64,000 nt of DNA from Coriaria nepalensis (GCA_027186245.1 CP114485.1:7716001-7780000); one strand, 5' to 3'. Shown: positions 50,601 through 62,749, numbered from the stretch's first letter. A program made the numbers and translations. Notes: generated from the letters alone by a model not told the origin.

Positions 50601-51324
50601 TGAATTTTTGGCTTTCTTTCCCTTCTTATCCTTTCCATTGATGTTTTTTCTCTTATTGTTCCTAACATAAGAGGAAGATGGCTTTTGTTTAAGCAACATT
50701 TACTTTACCCTATTTGGACCTCACTTTATTAAGGGTCTCAAAGGTCTACAATTCATTCAACATCTGAGTCATGTTATATTGTAACTTGTTCATAGCATAG
50801 TTGGTAGTGAATGCAGCAAAGGCTGGTGAGAGTGACTCAAGTATGATGGTAACTTGAGCAGACTCATCAATAGTAGCCCTATGTATTTTCGCCTTATGCA
50901 TTGTGTTGATCATGTTCAAAACATGATCTCTGATAGAAACTCCTTTCTTCATTTTCGCGTTCATGTAGGTTATAGTAGCCTCATGACGACTTTGGTCGGA
51001 TTGCTACCCAAACAAGGCCTGGAGAGACTCTACTATCTCATATGCAGTCTCTAGATTTTCATGTTTCTTCCTAAGAACAGTACTCATGCTCATCAACATG
51101 TAGCATTTTGCCTTGTTGTTGGATTAGATCTAGTGATCATACTTTACTCGTACATTACGAGCAACATTGTCAGCGAGCTCTTCAAGACATTCCTCGGTCA
51201 AGATAAACTTATGGTTTTCACATATTGATACCATGTTTAGGTTTGATTTTCATCTCATAAAACTATCACCAGTTAATTTGTATTCATTTAGTAACGTGGT
51301 AACGGGATTATTGATCGAAGACAT
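47640..51324 (-). pseudogene. Copia gag-pol, degraded
   Basis: The minus-strand reading starts MSSINNPVTTLLNEYKLTGD, a typical copia gag start. Gag continues at 50746-50964. A CCHC-like knuckle (CFYCGVDSQWKRNCN) and the protease WILDSRATNHVC (active-site DSG changed to DSR) lie in 50169-50699. The GAG-pre-integrase motif LWHLRLGHI and CESCLEGK lie in 49673-50179. The integrase end lies in 49273-49554 ([17 protein letters not shown]). Reverse transcriptase has MDVKTDFLNGYLEE near 48560-48600 and YVDDIL near 48310-48327. RNase H has IADSTIEAEYIMACEAAKEA near 47810-47860. Many stops and shifts break it, so it cannot be active. Confidence 0.85.
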
Positions 51325-52869
51325 GTTGATTGCTGAAATTAAATAAAACATACATTATTCATAATAATTTAAATAAATATCAATGTTTCGGAATAGTAGA
51401 TAAGATACATGAATGAAATAATTAATACACATAAAATTATTTATTACTAAACCATGATAAATCAATTCAACAATTAATATACCACCTTAGGGTCGGTTAT
51501 ATTAACTTCAAATTAACTTTGAGACATTCTCAAACCTACGAGTCAAATTTAAAATATCTTATATTTTCCTTTTTGCTCATAAGCTACTGTTAATTTGGTC
51601 AAGACATACTTAACCACTAAAAGGTTAATTATGCATTTGTGAATGTAACCCATTATTTCGGAGTGCATGACTTAACTCAAATAATGCCGCCGTAGGGTCG
51701 GTCAAGTTCGAAATACATCACTTTTTCCTATCTTCTCAAGAAGCCAACCTTGATACAATAAGGTTTGAAACCTTCCTTAGGGGGACGAAAACGAAGCTGT
51801 CTCAAGGCCCTTCCATATCTCACGGTATTGTACTAATAATGGAGACCATAGGTTATTTTGTCAAATCAACCTTCTCCCACTCACTATTTTAGAGTATGTG
51901 TTTTCATAAAACATCTTATATTTTCATATTAATTAATTCTAAATTAATTACTAGTTAACCAACGAATATAATTATATTAGTTATAAATTTCAATCTTATT
52001 TGACATAGGTTCAATTAAACTCTTTTAATCCATATCCAGTTATGATCCTAATCTCATTAGGTGAACCTAATTTATAACTTATTATATTAATAAAATTTCA
52101 TTAAAACACTTTTTAATAAAATTGTTTACTAAAGTCCTAACTCAAATGTTCAACTTTATACGGTGTGATTAATAAGTTTAACTCCTTCAACTCAATCCAT
52201 TTATGCAATTAATTTTACTAAATAAATCATATAAATCAACTAGCACAATCCTAATTTAAATCACGTTTCTACTTATGAGATGCATGATTTATAATAAAAC
52301 TGTATGGATATTCATGTATGGCATGTAATCGACTAATGCATGAATATGTTATCAATCAAATCAATCAACATATAAATAAAATATAATGGACCGGGTAATT
52401 TTAGGTATTTCTAATATTTACAACCGTTGCATTAAAATACAAATAAATAAATTCAAATTAAAAATTTACAAAGGGGCTTCAAGCATTACATTCTTCCTAA
52501 GCTTGCTCCGTCTTGAATTTCGAGCTATATTGGTGATTTTTTAAAATTAAACCCAATTCCATAATCCCTCAAACTTATTTTCAGATCAAACCCAATAAGC
52601 CTTTTTTTTTTTTTCAAAAAATCCAAAAATTAAGTTAATGGGTCCCAAAATACCATATTTTTGGCTCACAAAAATTAAATGGGTCAAACCCATTTTCCGG
52701 GCGGGTCATAGGTCGAACCTGTAGCCCGACCCTTTTTTGCAAGATTACATAATAGTTTACAGAATGATACAAACTAAACTTCAAATAGTAGAAATACATT
52801 CATAGAAATTCTAAAGTTGCACTAAAAACTAACCTTAAAAGCAAGCGGAAACCCTATAACCGTGTATAT

Positions 52870-53570
52870 TACTTTGTTGCCGGAAGGCCGACTTTGATTC
52901 AAGGTAGTCTTCTTAACAATATCCTTCTTCAACCCCGCAATAGTCTTCTCAAAAGATAGTCTATCCTAAGAGTACTTGTAGAAGCTTAGCAGGTTAGTTG
53001 CGACAGATAAAGTGACTACATTGATGTTATTCTTTCTCCCTTGAGTCAAGACGATTGCCTCGATTAAGTATACAAAAGCCATGTTGATAATGCCATCATC
53101 ATCCTTTCGCCAAACGTCTTTGAAAAACTCTCCAAACATTGCAGTTATGACCAGCTTTCCATCAAGATACTTGTTCAACAAGTGGTTGTCTGAATCTATG
53201 CGATCGAACACGTGTTGCTCATAATACTTATGACACTTCAACTCTGTCACATAAGCAAACTACCTCAAACTAAACACATACGCTTATCGCCGAATAAAAA
53301 TAACAATTCATTCTTCTTCGTGCAATAGGCCCTTCGCATGGTGAAATTATTTAAGAGTTAGCCAGAGCTTGTGAGATTTGGATCCACATCAAGTAAGGAC
53401 CCAAACATGTAGACATTAAAATAACCAACTGCTTTTGGGTAAACTTCTTCTTTATATCAGCAACAACCCTATCTAATTTGAAAATCATGGAAAATGCGGG
53501 CTTTGTAGTTAAGATCTTGAGTAATTATGGGTTTGGAATACGATTCCTTGCCATTTCTTCTCCCTAAAAA
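52870..53570 (-). pseudogene. DUF1985-domain gene fragment 2
   Basis: The longest intact piece (52966-53250) contains NMAFVYLIEAIVLTQGRKNN, closely parallel to the piece at 22502-22690 on the plus strand. Downstream on the minus strand come DRLSFEKTIAGLKKDI and IGFPL-type endings, and upstream a frame with stops. It is interrupted on its 3' side by the copia element. It is part of a Mutator-like carrier, and no Ulp1 protease region remains. Confidence 0.7.
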
Positions 53571-54570
53571 TGAGCATAAACATTACCTAATTAATACTAA
53601 TAAAAATCATTCATAAACTTCCCAGCCTAAACGTCAATCCAAACTCTTTATTTTTAAATCCAAGCAAAAAAAAAAAGGGGGGGGGATCTCGAGCAATCAA
53701 GATGATAAGTCAGATATTGAGAGGTTTTTGACTTATTGTCTAAATTGCTCTATAATCCTTATTGCACAATCCTCAAGCAATCAAGAAGTTAAGACACAAA
53801 TGTGTGACTCACTGTTCTTACTTCTCGATTGCTCGAGACCCCATCAAATACAATAAAAAACTGACCCAAACAAATAATACAGCTCACAAATTTCTAAATC
53901 CAAATCCAAATTATTCATAAACTCCCCAATCCAAATAGCAATCAAACAAGAATCAAAACAACAAAAGCATCATAAAAAAAACCCAACATGCACAAAAACC
54001 AGCAATAATTGCTAGATACCAAGCAATCAAGCTCGAAGGTTCAGTTCAAACAGATTTTCATTGCAAGTTTCACCAATACACCCAACATACTTGTCACACA
54101 CAATCAAAATCAGTCAACAAAAACCCTAATTTTAGAAATTTGTAAAAAAAAAAAAACTTAAATTCAAGAAATCAGTAACAAAGTTCATACTATGCTCGAA
54201 GTGGATCATTCTTCAGTCATTGGTTCCGGCATTGACTTTCTTCTTTTATCGTCGGTTGTGGCAGACTCCGACGTTGATGATGGGCACTTTTGACGTTTCG
54301 AACTCTGGTAAGCCATGAAGGGTATTGGGGATTTTGATTCGAAAAGCCACCCCATTTATTGATGACAAAACAAAAATGATGAAGAATGTAGCAAGAAGAA
54401 GTCGATAATGAAGCAAAGATAAAGAAGTTTTGGTTTGGTTTCTAAATTTTTTGGAAATAACGGTCCCTTGGTGACTAGAGGAAAAAAAAAAGAACAGTAA
54501 GAGACAGTTTCAAATTTCTTGTGATTCTATTTTTTCAAAATTCATTAAAGGTATTTTCGTCTTTTTATAT

Positions 54571-54780
54571 TTATTATATAGATTTAATTTTTTTAAAATA
54601 AAAAATATATTATACTTGTAAATAAACTTTTAAGTGAATATAATATCTTGAATAAAAGTTTTATTTTTATTTTTAGTTGAATTTTCAAATTCTAGAAAAC
54701 GTGTAATAACATGAAAACTTTTTTATATTTTATTATTTCAATTAAGAGAAACAAAATTGAAGTATGAAATGTGACAGTAA
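54571..54780. other. Short spacer between two Mutator-like elements
   Basis: AT-rich sequence. The outer ends of the flanking elements cannot be placed exactly. Confidence 0.35.
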
Positions 54781-54939
54781 CGAGAGCGATGCTGATGCAT
54801 GGCAGAAAGATGGTGTTAAAAATCATTCCCTTTCATTTCACAATAAATACAGAGAGAAACTCAAGGTCATAAGCCACAAGTACGTATCATCGGCAGCCTG
54901 CAGAAATGATAAACATCTAATGGTAAACCATTATTAATT

Positions 54940-56250
54940 TCTGCCTGACTTTCTGATCCTGCTCGGGTTCTCGATCTTTAAGGACATAATCAGATCAAGT
55001 TCTCGGTCTTCAAGAACAGAATCAGACCGAGTTCTCAGTCTTGAAGGACAAAAATATGTTTCTTTCTAAATTTCCGGTACAAATCGAGTTCTAGACGTTT
55101 AAATAAGGGTGAGCAAGTCGCTCCGAACCTGATCGAACCGCATGTTTCAGTGCAATGCGGTCGGTTTCCTTCCCTAAGAAATTATACGGTGTGGTACGGT
55201 ACGGTATGCGGGGGGCTCCACAATATAATTTCAAAAAAAAAAGAAGATATGAATTTTATATACTTTGATGATACAATTTGATAATTTGTGATGTTCTTGA
55301 TTATTTGGTTGTAAAATTTGATAATATAATTGAATTATTTTGTTTGGATTATTTGTGGTTTCTTACACTAGTATTGATTGCTTGAGATATCTTTGCCTTA
55401 CGATATCTATTGTTGCTTCAGAATAAACTTTTAGCATAAGTAGTTGTACAATTACTTACTTCTGTAGCAAACTAAAGCCATATATAGTTGAGGCGCTTGT
55501 GTGTATGTAAAGTTAGATTGCAAGCTTATCATTCACTTTAGTTAGTGATGTAGATGCATTAGAAGACTTTAATGAAGATAATGGTAAATTCAATTCCTAA
55601 TTTAGTCATAAATTATTTCAATTTATAGTAGCCGAATTGATTATAAAGTATTTGAATTTTTGTAAATCCAGAATCAGATGTCGATACAGTTTAATACTTT
55701 TATTCGAGGGGCCGAGCATCTCGAAGATCTATTGTGTTTTGTATGCTTATAATACCTATTTTGATAATTTCATTATACATTAAACTGATAATGTGTAGTA
55801 AAACCTTAATAATGTGTAGTAATGCATTTTATCGTCTATGTGCTGATTTTTTATTTTCTTATTTTTAACTATTGTATCAAGATAGTCTTGAACTGCATTA
55901 AGAATCTCATTTCTTTAAATCATTACTCACTTTATAGGCTAACAAATATAATACTTGACGGGTCGAAGGTACCATCTACCTGTTGAGTATCAGAACTTCT
56001 AGTTTACTCAATGGGTCAATGAGGCTTTCGACCCATAGAGTATCATAAATTCTTGATTACTCAATGGGTCTTTAAGGACAGAAACATGTTTCTATCTGAA
56101 TTTCCGATTCAGACCGAGTTCTATCCTTCTAGATCGAGAACTTGGATTGAGTTTCTGGTCTAGACTGAGTTCTAAATCTTTAGGACATAAACATGTTTGT
56201 GTTTGTAAACCAAGTTCTCGGTCTGGAATGAGAATTCAGATCGAGGCCAA
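54940..56250. repeat. Left subterminal repeat array (TCGAGTTCTCGGTCT type)
   Basis: Clusters at 54960-55095 and 56055-56245 repeat words like CAGACCGAGTTCT, TCTCGGTCT and AAGGACA(T/G)AA. Between them (55130-56000) is AT-rich sequence with no gene seen. The same words recur at 60080-61420. Confidence 0.7.
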
Positions 56251-56573
56251 GAGACATTCTATTATAATAGATTCATACAGAAATTAACTTATGGTTCACA
56301 TTGTAGTAATGTGACAAAGGCCATCGATGTGATAAGATATAGTGATGTGGCAATACACTTTGATATTACAATACATAATGATATGATAACACTATATTGT
56401 CACCGAGCGAATTCATTCAACTTAAAGAGTAAGGCATTGTACTTCAACAAAAATAACTTCAACCATTCTACTTTACCAAACGTAAAACCATTATTAATTT
56501 TCATTTATTTTCTCTCTAAATTGCTCTAAGGCATAATATTGATACCTAAACGGTAATATCTGAAGGCTTTGCA

Positions 56574-57465
56574 ATGAAAGTGGATGATGAGTCATTCGTT
56601 CATGTGTACCACTTAGAGTTCAAGTGTGTTGACCATTCCTATAATTGCTATCATACTTATGCAAGCGATAGTGGGTTTAGCATTCATGGGAAAGATGGAC
56701 ATATATGCAATGGAACCACCATAGTGACAAGTAAAAAGTTCACATGTAACAAGAAAGGGAAATGAAATCCTTTAAAAAATCATCTGACAAAGGTGAAGAA
56801 GGACAGGCTAGAAACAAGATATGGTTGCACTACATATTTCACTATTCAACATCAACAAGATGTGATGTACTATACTTATGTGTGGAACCCATCATACAAC
56901 CATGAGCTGATAACATCATAAAAAGGCACTTACTCCATTCATAGAGAAAAAAACCCGAAGCAGCGTCTTGAGATTAAGGCAGTTGATAGAGTTGGAATTC
57001 ACCCGAAGCAGGCCCATGATCTGATAACGACTTTGGCTGGTGGAATAGATAATATGGGTTACACTCGTGGAGACATAAAAATTATTATTTAACTGGTTGA
57101 TGAAGTTAAGTCATGGAACAAGGGATAACCATTATCCTATACAACTATTTGATCAGAAGAATGACTCACAATTTTTTGTAAGGGTCCAGATGGACGAGGA
57201 TGAGAAATTGGCAAATATAATTTAGGTTGACCATGCAATGCGGCACGACTATGCACTTTTTGGAGACTTTGTCTCTTTCGATACCACCTATCGGACGAAT
57301 GATAAACACCAATTGGTAGGTGCATTCATGGGATTGAACCACCACAAGGAGAGAACCATTTCTTGGGCATGCATGCTTTTTGATGAGACGATAAAGACGT
57401 TCCGATGATTGTTCCATACATTTGTTTAGTGTATGGGAGGCAAGGCACCAATATCGTGACTTTCA
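56574..57465 (+). pseudogene. FAR1/FHY3-type (Mutator) transposase fragment
   Basis: The first frame (56574-56765) holds the FAR1 DNA-binding signature YNCYHTYASDSGFSIHGKDG followed by KKFTCNKKGK. After a stop come the region matching the linker with IHPKQAHDLITTLAGGIDNMG and then the start of the MULE catalytic domain, FGDFVSFDTTYRTN (near 57260-57300, including the first catalytic Asp), LVGAFMGLNHHKERT and CMGGKAP (near 57430-57450). Homology ends there, so the other two catalytic acids are missing. Several stops and shifts are present. FAR1/FHY3 host regulators derive from this family, but the context and decay show this is a transposon gene. Confidence 0.8.
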
Positions 57466-57535
57466 CCATGCGCAGCTCCCCATACATATAACAAAAACAT
57501 TAAGTGATTAAAAATCGGTTAATACAAAGAATATT

Positions 57536-58290
57536 AAAGAATGAATAATTAATTGAAAATTATTAATATATTAAATAATTAGTTAATATGAAGAATAAAG
57601 TGTGAGACTTATTAAAAATATTAATAACTTACCGAGTCTGGGTCCAGCCATGGGACATCAACCACATGTGCATTTTTCGAGACCTTCATGGGAAGCAGGG
57701 GAGCATCCACACCTACATAGTTTAAAAAATGAATAATTAATTTAAAATTATTAAGAGATTAAATAATTAGTTAATATGAAGAATAAAGTATGAGACTTAT
57801 TAAAATTATTGATAACTTACTAGGTTCGATCTAGCCACTCGGACATCAACCGCAAGAGCATTTTTCAGAACCTCTGTGGGTAGCAGAGGAGCATTCACAC
57901 CTACAGAGTTTAATGAATGAATATTTAATTGAAGATTATTAAGAGATAAAATAATTTGTTCATATGAAGAATAAAATATGAGACATTAAAAATACTAACA
58001 ACTCACTAGGTTTGGGTTTAGCCATTGGGACATCAATCGCAGGTGCATTTTTTGAGACCTCCGTGGGTAGTAAAGGAGCATCCACACCTACATAGTTTAA
58101 AGAAAGAATTATTAATTGAAGATTATTAAGTGATTAAATAATTAGTTCATATGAAAAATAAAATATGAGACTAAATACTAAATTAATAACTTACCAGGTC
58201 CGGGTCCAGCCACCGGGACATGAACCGCATGTGCATTTTTTGGGACCTCCGTGGGTTGTAAGGGACCATGCACACCTACATAGTTTAAAG
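57536..58290 (-). repeat. Four tandem copies of a 188-bp exon-plus-intron unit
   Basis: The phrase ACCTACA(T/G)AGTTTA recurs at about 57711, 57899, 58087 and 58274, giving a period of 187-188 bp. Read on the minus strand, each unit contains an intron 3' end (ACTATGTAG), an 80-nt exon (in the best frame VDAPLLPMKVSKNAHVVDVP) and a donor (GTAAGT in the outer copies, variants in the others). The AT-rich half of each unit is the intron. A partial fifth unit reaches about 58330. Confidence 0.85.
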
Positions 58291-58369
58291 CATGACTAAT
58301 TAATTTAAAATTATTAAGTAGTTAGGAATATAAATAATAATAATAAGAGTACTTTAAAAACCATTACTT

Positions 58370-59985
58370 ACCGAGGTCAGATGGCAGGCCATCGGCTAGT
58401 GCAGTTGTCGGGTCGTCATGAAAAACATCATGACCAATTGAGCCTTGTTGTGAACGTCTATCATTGTCTTCACTAAACCGCTAATAGACCACACAATCTA
58501 ATTTCCGATTGATCGCCTCGATAGCATGCTCTAGCCCCCTCAGTCTCTTGTTAAAGGTGTGCTCTACGCCCCCTAACCTATGCCTAAGTTCCCCCACCCT
58601 TTGACCAAGATAGTCAAATTTCCCTTCTATTCTATGCATGAACTCTTGTAGCTCACCAGTTAAATGTATGATGCTTCTTCTTCTTCTTCTTCTTCTTTTC
58701 AATGAAGGTGGAGGTCGTCGCTCATGCCCTCCCTCGTGCTCCTCCGCAACTACGCAAACATCTTTTTCCCCACCCTCTTCTTCCACCTCATCTCAAAATA
58801 GATCATCTTGTTGGACCTCCTCCTCTTGCTCCACCGGGTGATTTAATGCGGCCCTTACACGATCGATATTTATATCCTCCTCCTCGTCACAGAAAGAGAC
58901 AATTCTGATATAAGAGTCAACTTCCTCATTCGTTGATAATCTATATATTTAATGTTAGATTTGGTGAAGGTCATATATACTTAGTAATTACATTATAAAA
59001 AAAAATCATAAAAGCTAACCAACCTTTGTTTTATCCAAAGTCTCATTTATCTTCTTGTACGACGGCATAAACATATTCACATGCCCCAAATTTTTTTGTT
59101 CCCCAATTAAGGATTCATGGTCTAACCATTTTTTCCAAATGAATCCCAAATTTGTTTCAAGGTTGGGAATAGCTTCAAAAGCCTATACCTGTAATGTAAT
59201 TTTAAAAACATTAACAAAGATAAAATTGATTAATATTAGAAATATACTATTTAATTAGGTCTAATTGAGAGTAATAATTACTTGGAAAGAATATGAAAAA
59301 TCGTATAAATCTATGGTCACTTTCTTGCCATCACGTAATCCTACAATAGTCTCGTCCTTCTTCTTGAGATCGTCCATATTTATGTATTTTATAATTCTCT
59401 TATATACTACTTGAACCCAAGGATAGCGATTGAAGAATTTTAAGTCTAAGATTATAGAGAGATAACTATCCTCAAAGTCATTCTTTTTTAACGTACCTAA
59501 TAGGCCCAACACCAACAAGTATACAAGGGCTAATTTGACCTTCTCTTCTTCAACCTTTGCCCTTTCACTATCGTCTTCACACTTTTTTCTTATACGGAGT
59601 TTCGTGAACATGTACATGAAGTTGCCGCATTTAAATTTCATTTTCCCCCTATATATTCCTCCACCAATCCCTTATTATTCAATATTCTAAGAGGAATGGT
59701 TAGGGTGTCATGATACTTCATTCCGGTGACTATAGAAAATTCATACTGCGAGTACTTGAGAGGATGGCCATTGATGGAAAACCATGCCTCATACTTCATT
59801 GGGGTCAGAATTAGATGGAGTATGAAGGCAAAAAAGTTAACTGACCTGAAAAAAATAGTCTTGGATCCACAGCTAGGAAATTTCTAAAGCATGATGCCCT
59901 ATACATTTCCACCTCTTTTGCATTTAACTTCTCCTTAATATCCTTAATCGCCTCATGCTGCCTCGATCGCCAAGCAACCATACAA
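58370..59985 (-). pseudogene. DUF1985-domain gene remnant 3, with coiled-coil segment
   Basis: On the minus strand the order is: a frame opening MVAWRSRQHEAIKDIKEKLN (near 59980), then FSINGHPLKYSQYEFSIVTG (near 59740-59790), then 59261-59641 with VKLALVYLLVLGLLG and FFNRYPWVQVVYKRIIKYIN. These are the parts of DUF1985 in the right order. Further along, 58481-58786 encodes a charged segment (poly-Arg run, then a heptad-like stretch with FDYLGQRVGELRHRLGGVEH). Frames shift between pieces and could be partly explained by introns. It leads into the tandem exon array. No Ulp1 protease is found. Confidence 0.7.
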
Positions 59986-60079
59986 CTAAAATGACGATCG
60001 CGACTTAAGATTAGTTCGAGTTTAGGTACGTCCTACCCTTAAAAAATAAAAAATAATAATAATGAATAAATTAAAAGTA

Positions 60080-61420
60080 AATAATTTGGTTGAAGAAAAG
60101 ATCTAAGATCCCCAGATGGAGTTCTTGATCTGAATTGCGATTCTAGAATCCCAGATTGACTCCTTCGATTTGAATTCCCATTCTTGAATCCAGATCTAGA
60201 ATTCTGATCGAGTTCCTGGTCTGAGATCCCAGAATGGGAACCCAAATCGAGTTCTTCGTATGAGATCCTAGACTAGGAACTCAGATCGAGACCTCGTTCA
60301 GAGATCCCATACCGAAAACTCCAAATCGAGTTCACTATATGGACTCCTAGACTGAGAACTCCATATCATGATCTCGGTCTGGAATCCTAGACCGAGATTT
60401 CTATATCGAGTTCTCGATCTGGGATCTCAGACCAATAACTCGATATGAGTTCCTAGTCTGGGTTCCCGAAGAAGTCAAATGGTGATCAATTGGATCCCAA
60501 GCGGTGAACTAATACTCATATATAGATTCACAACTATTCCCTAACTAATTCCTATCAATTTCATTCCATCCACAAGAATAAATCATATTTGGGACTCTCT
60601 TAGGAATTTTATCAACGCCCTTATATACATAACTAATAATGTCAATATTCAACCTCGCAACACATGTTTGGTCACCAATATTCAATATTCATTCATCAAC
60701 CTCACAAACCAAACTTTAATATTCAACCTCACCAATAACTTAATCGAAGAGATAAGTAAATTTACATACCTCACCATCGAGAGATTTTGAGAACCTTGTG
60801 GCGGAAGGATGCCTTGATTACGGGCGCCGACTTGAAAATATTTTTCTAAGAAAGAAAAGTTCTCGGCCTGGGAAGGAAAAAGAAGAACTTGGTCTGGGAA
60901 TGATAATGAAGAACTTGATCTAGGAAAGATGATAAAGAACTCGGTCTATGATGGAAGAAATGGAAATCGGTTTAGGAAAGGTAAAAGATATTGGTTTGGG
61001 AAGGAAGCTTGGTCTGTGAAGGAAGAAATTGAACTCGGTCTAGTAAAAGTAAAAAGACGTCATGCTGAAACTGATTTTGACGTATTGCGTAATTTGTTCA
61101 GAAATTATATCGAGTTCTTGGTCTAGACTGAGTTCCCCACATGTCGGTGTATGGTCTCCGACCAAGATCTTGGTCAGACCGACATGTGAGATATTGGTCT
61201 GAGATCGAGATCTCGGTCAGATCAACATGTGAGATCTCGGTTTGAGATCGAGAACTCGGTCATATTTCTATCTTTCTAGATTAAGAACTCAGTCTGTATC
61301 GGGAACCTAGATCGAGAGGCATTATATTATATTAGATCTCGGTCTGAGAAGGAAGAAAAAGTTCTCAGTCTAGGAAGAAAGAAAAAGTTTTCGGTCTGTG
61401 AAGGAAAACTACTCGGTTTG
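60080..61420. repeat. Right subterminal repeat array
   Basis: Dozens of degenerate units such as GATCGAGTTCCTGGTCTGAG, GAACTCGGTCT and GAGATCTCGGTC occur in both orientations, so long stretches could pair with each other. They are clearly related to the 54940-56250 array. Confidence 0.8.
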
Positions 61421-61690
61421 AAATTACTTTTGGCATGTTGCATAAAATAAAAAGTTTTCGGTCTGTCAATTATCTTATACGGAATGCGTATTAGCTTTAT
61501 AAGTTTTTGTATTAATACGAACTTCATTTAAGTTCTTATTATGTGGTACGTGTTTTAATAATTAAATTTAAAAGACGGTCAAAATTTATGTAAAAAAATA
61601 GACAAAAATATTGAGATAAGGAGTGAATCTGTCCTTTTTTATTTCCTTTTATACTATTTCACATCCAAATTTAGAAATACTAAGATCGAG

Positions 61691-62749
61691 CGAGTACTCC
61701 TTCAGAAGTTTTTTTTGCCTTTTACAATTGTAATGTTAACCGAGCCAGTAAATTGTGACTTGTGAGGCTAGTCAATTTTAGACATCTAAGTTTAAATTTT
61801 GATTGGCATCTTAAAATTCTAGTACGTAGTAGTTGTATTAATATGAGAAATTTTAAAATAGTCATCGACTATGTACTCCTAATAATATTTTATAAATATA
61901 ATAACGTGACATATTATAAATATAACAATAGCACATAACAATGCATCTTATAAATATATATACAATATTATGGGGAGATTTTTTGAAAGATTTGATTTCA
62001 TGCTATACCGAATCAATTAAAATTAGATGTAACAATTAACGTAACTTGTAATACCGATATTTACTATTCTGATTTATTGGTTTATATCTGATTCTTATCA
62101 AAATTTCTTATGTAATTATTTAGTCTCCATTTATCATTAAATCTCAATGATGAGATAATATGCATAACTTAACTAATACATTACTAAAACATGATCACAG
62201 TAATTTTCATGTAATATCATTGTTGTTACACTATGTGTTAGCTAGCTAGCTGCTAGTTATTTATCTCTCCATGTTTTATAGACCTGTTGTATCTCCAGTA
62301 TTTATTATTTTTTATTTTGTAAACATATAGTGGAAAGTGAAAAAGGCGAATTAATCAATGAATCCTTGTTTAAAAAATAAATAAATAATAAAATGAATCA
62401 TCATTGCAATACTATAGCAATTAGAGACAATTTATAATATAGATATATATTTGCATGCCAATTGTCACGTACAGAAAGCTTTATATTAAAAAACCTATCT
62501 AGAGAGCTAATAATTTATACGTACACCCCTAAAGTGCTCCTTTTGGGGTTAGATTGATCGATCGATCAAACAGTACGTATGTACTTCAACTCTTGAAGAT
62601 TCAAAATGTCTTCTAGGTATCACATTGATCATGATAACCATGATGGACCTGCCTACGTACGTAGGTGTACCTACCTACAAGACAACTTAAAAACAGCATA
62701 GAACACTATTTATTTAATTTTTTTCCCTTTTTTTTAATGGAAAACTTAG
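61691..62749. other. Intergenic, 3' side of the CLE gene
   Basis: AT-rich, with short palindromes such as TAGCTAGCTAGC near 62239 and GATCGATCGATC near 62557. No gene seen. Confidence 0.5.

Larger units (their letters stand above)
45656..52860 (-). mobile_element. Ty1/copia retrotransposon, minus strand, 5' LTR not found
   Basis: Reading on the minus strand: a roughly 1.5-kb leader, gag, protease, integrase, reverse transcriptase, RNase H, a purine tract (AAGTGGGAG, complement of about 47506-47514) and a 3' LTR at 45656-47493. The protease-integrase-RT-RNase H order identifies Ty1/copia. I could not find a second LTR between the leader and the neighbouring DUF1985 fragment near 52870, so the 5' LTR seems lost. 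The right boundary is approximate. Confidence 0.8.
41290..54570. mobile_element. Composite Mutator-like element broken by a solo LTR and a copia element
   Basis: The left tip has TTACCAAATTACCCTCATTGG (about 41308). The right tip inverts to GACGAAAATACCTTTAATG (about 54545-54565). Inside the left part are a MuDR-type N-terminal fragment (41901-42456) and telomere-like repeats. Inside the right part is a minus-strand DUF1985 fragment. Both sides hold short repeats with GAGCAATC or ATTGCTCGA (41700-41810, 42715-42740, 45520-45580, 53685-53840). Removing the nested 43295-45323 and about 45656-52860 insertions would leave about 4 kb. That the two halves were once one element is inference. Confidence 0.5.
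54780..61690. mobile_element. Mutator-like element with FAR1-type transposase and DUF1985 gene
   Basis: A plus-strand FAR1/FHY3-type transposase fragment (56574-57465) and a minus-strand DUF1985 gene remnant with a tandem exon array (57536-59985) lie between two arrays of degenerate GAGTTCTCGGTCT/AGATCGAGAACT units (54940-55100 with 56050-56250, and 60080-61420). This two-gene layout, with transposase and DUF1985 gene converging, suggests a once self-mobile element. Phrases AGATCGAG and CATT(C/A)TATTATA recur on both sides (about 56236-56270 and 61310-61340). The outermost ends are not certain. Confidence 0.6.

Noticed and set aside
51215..51235. Primer-binding site (TGGTATCA) for the copia element
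   Set aside because: TGGTATCAATATG occurs on the minus strand but inside gag, after its start, so it cannot be the primer site.
56574..57465. Host FAR1/FHY3 light-signalling gene
   Set aside because: It is broken by stops, lacks the rest of the catalytic domain and sits between transposon subterminal arrays.
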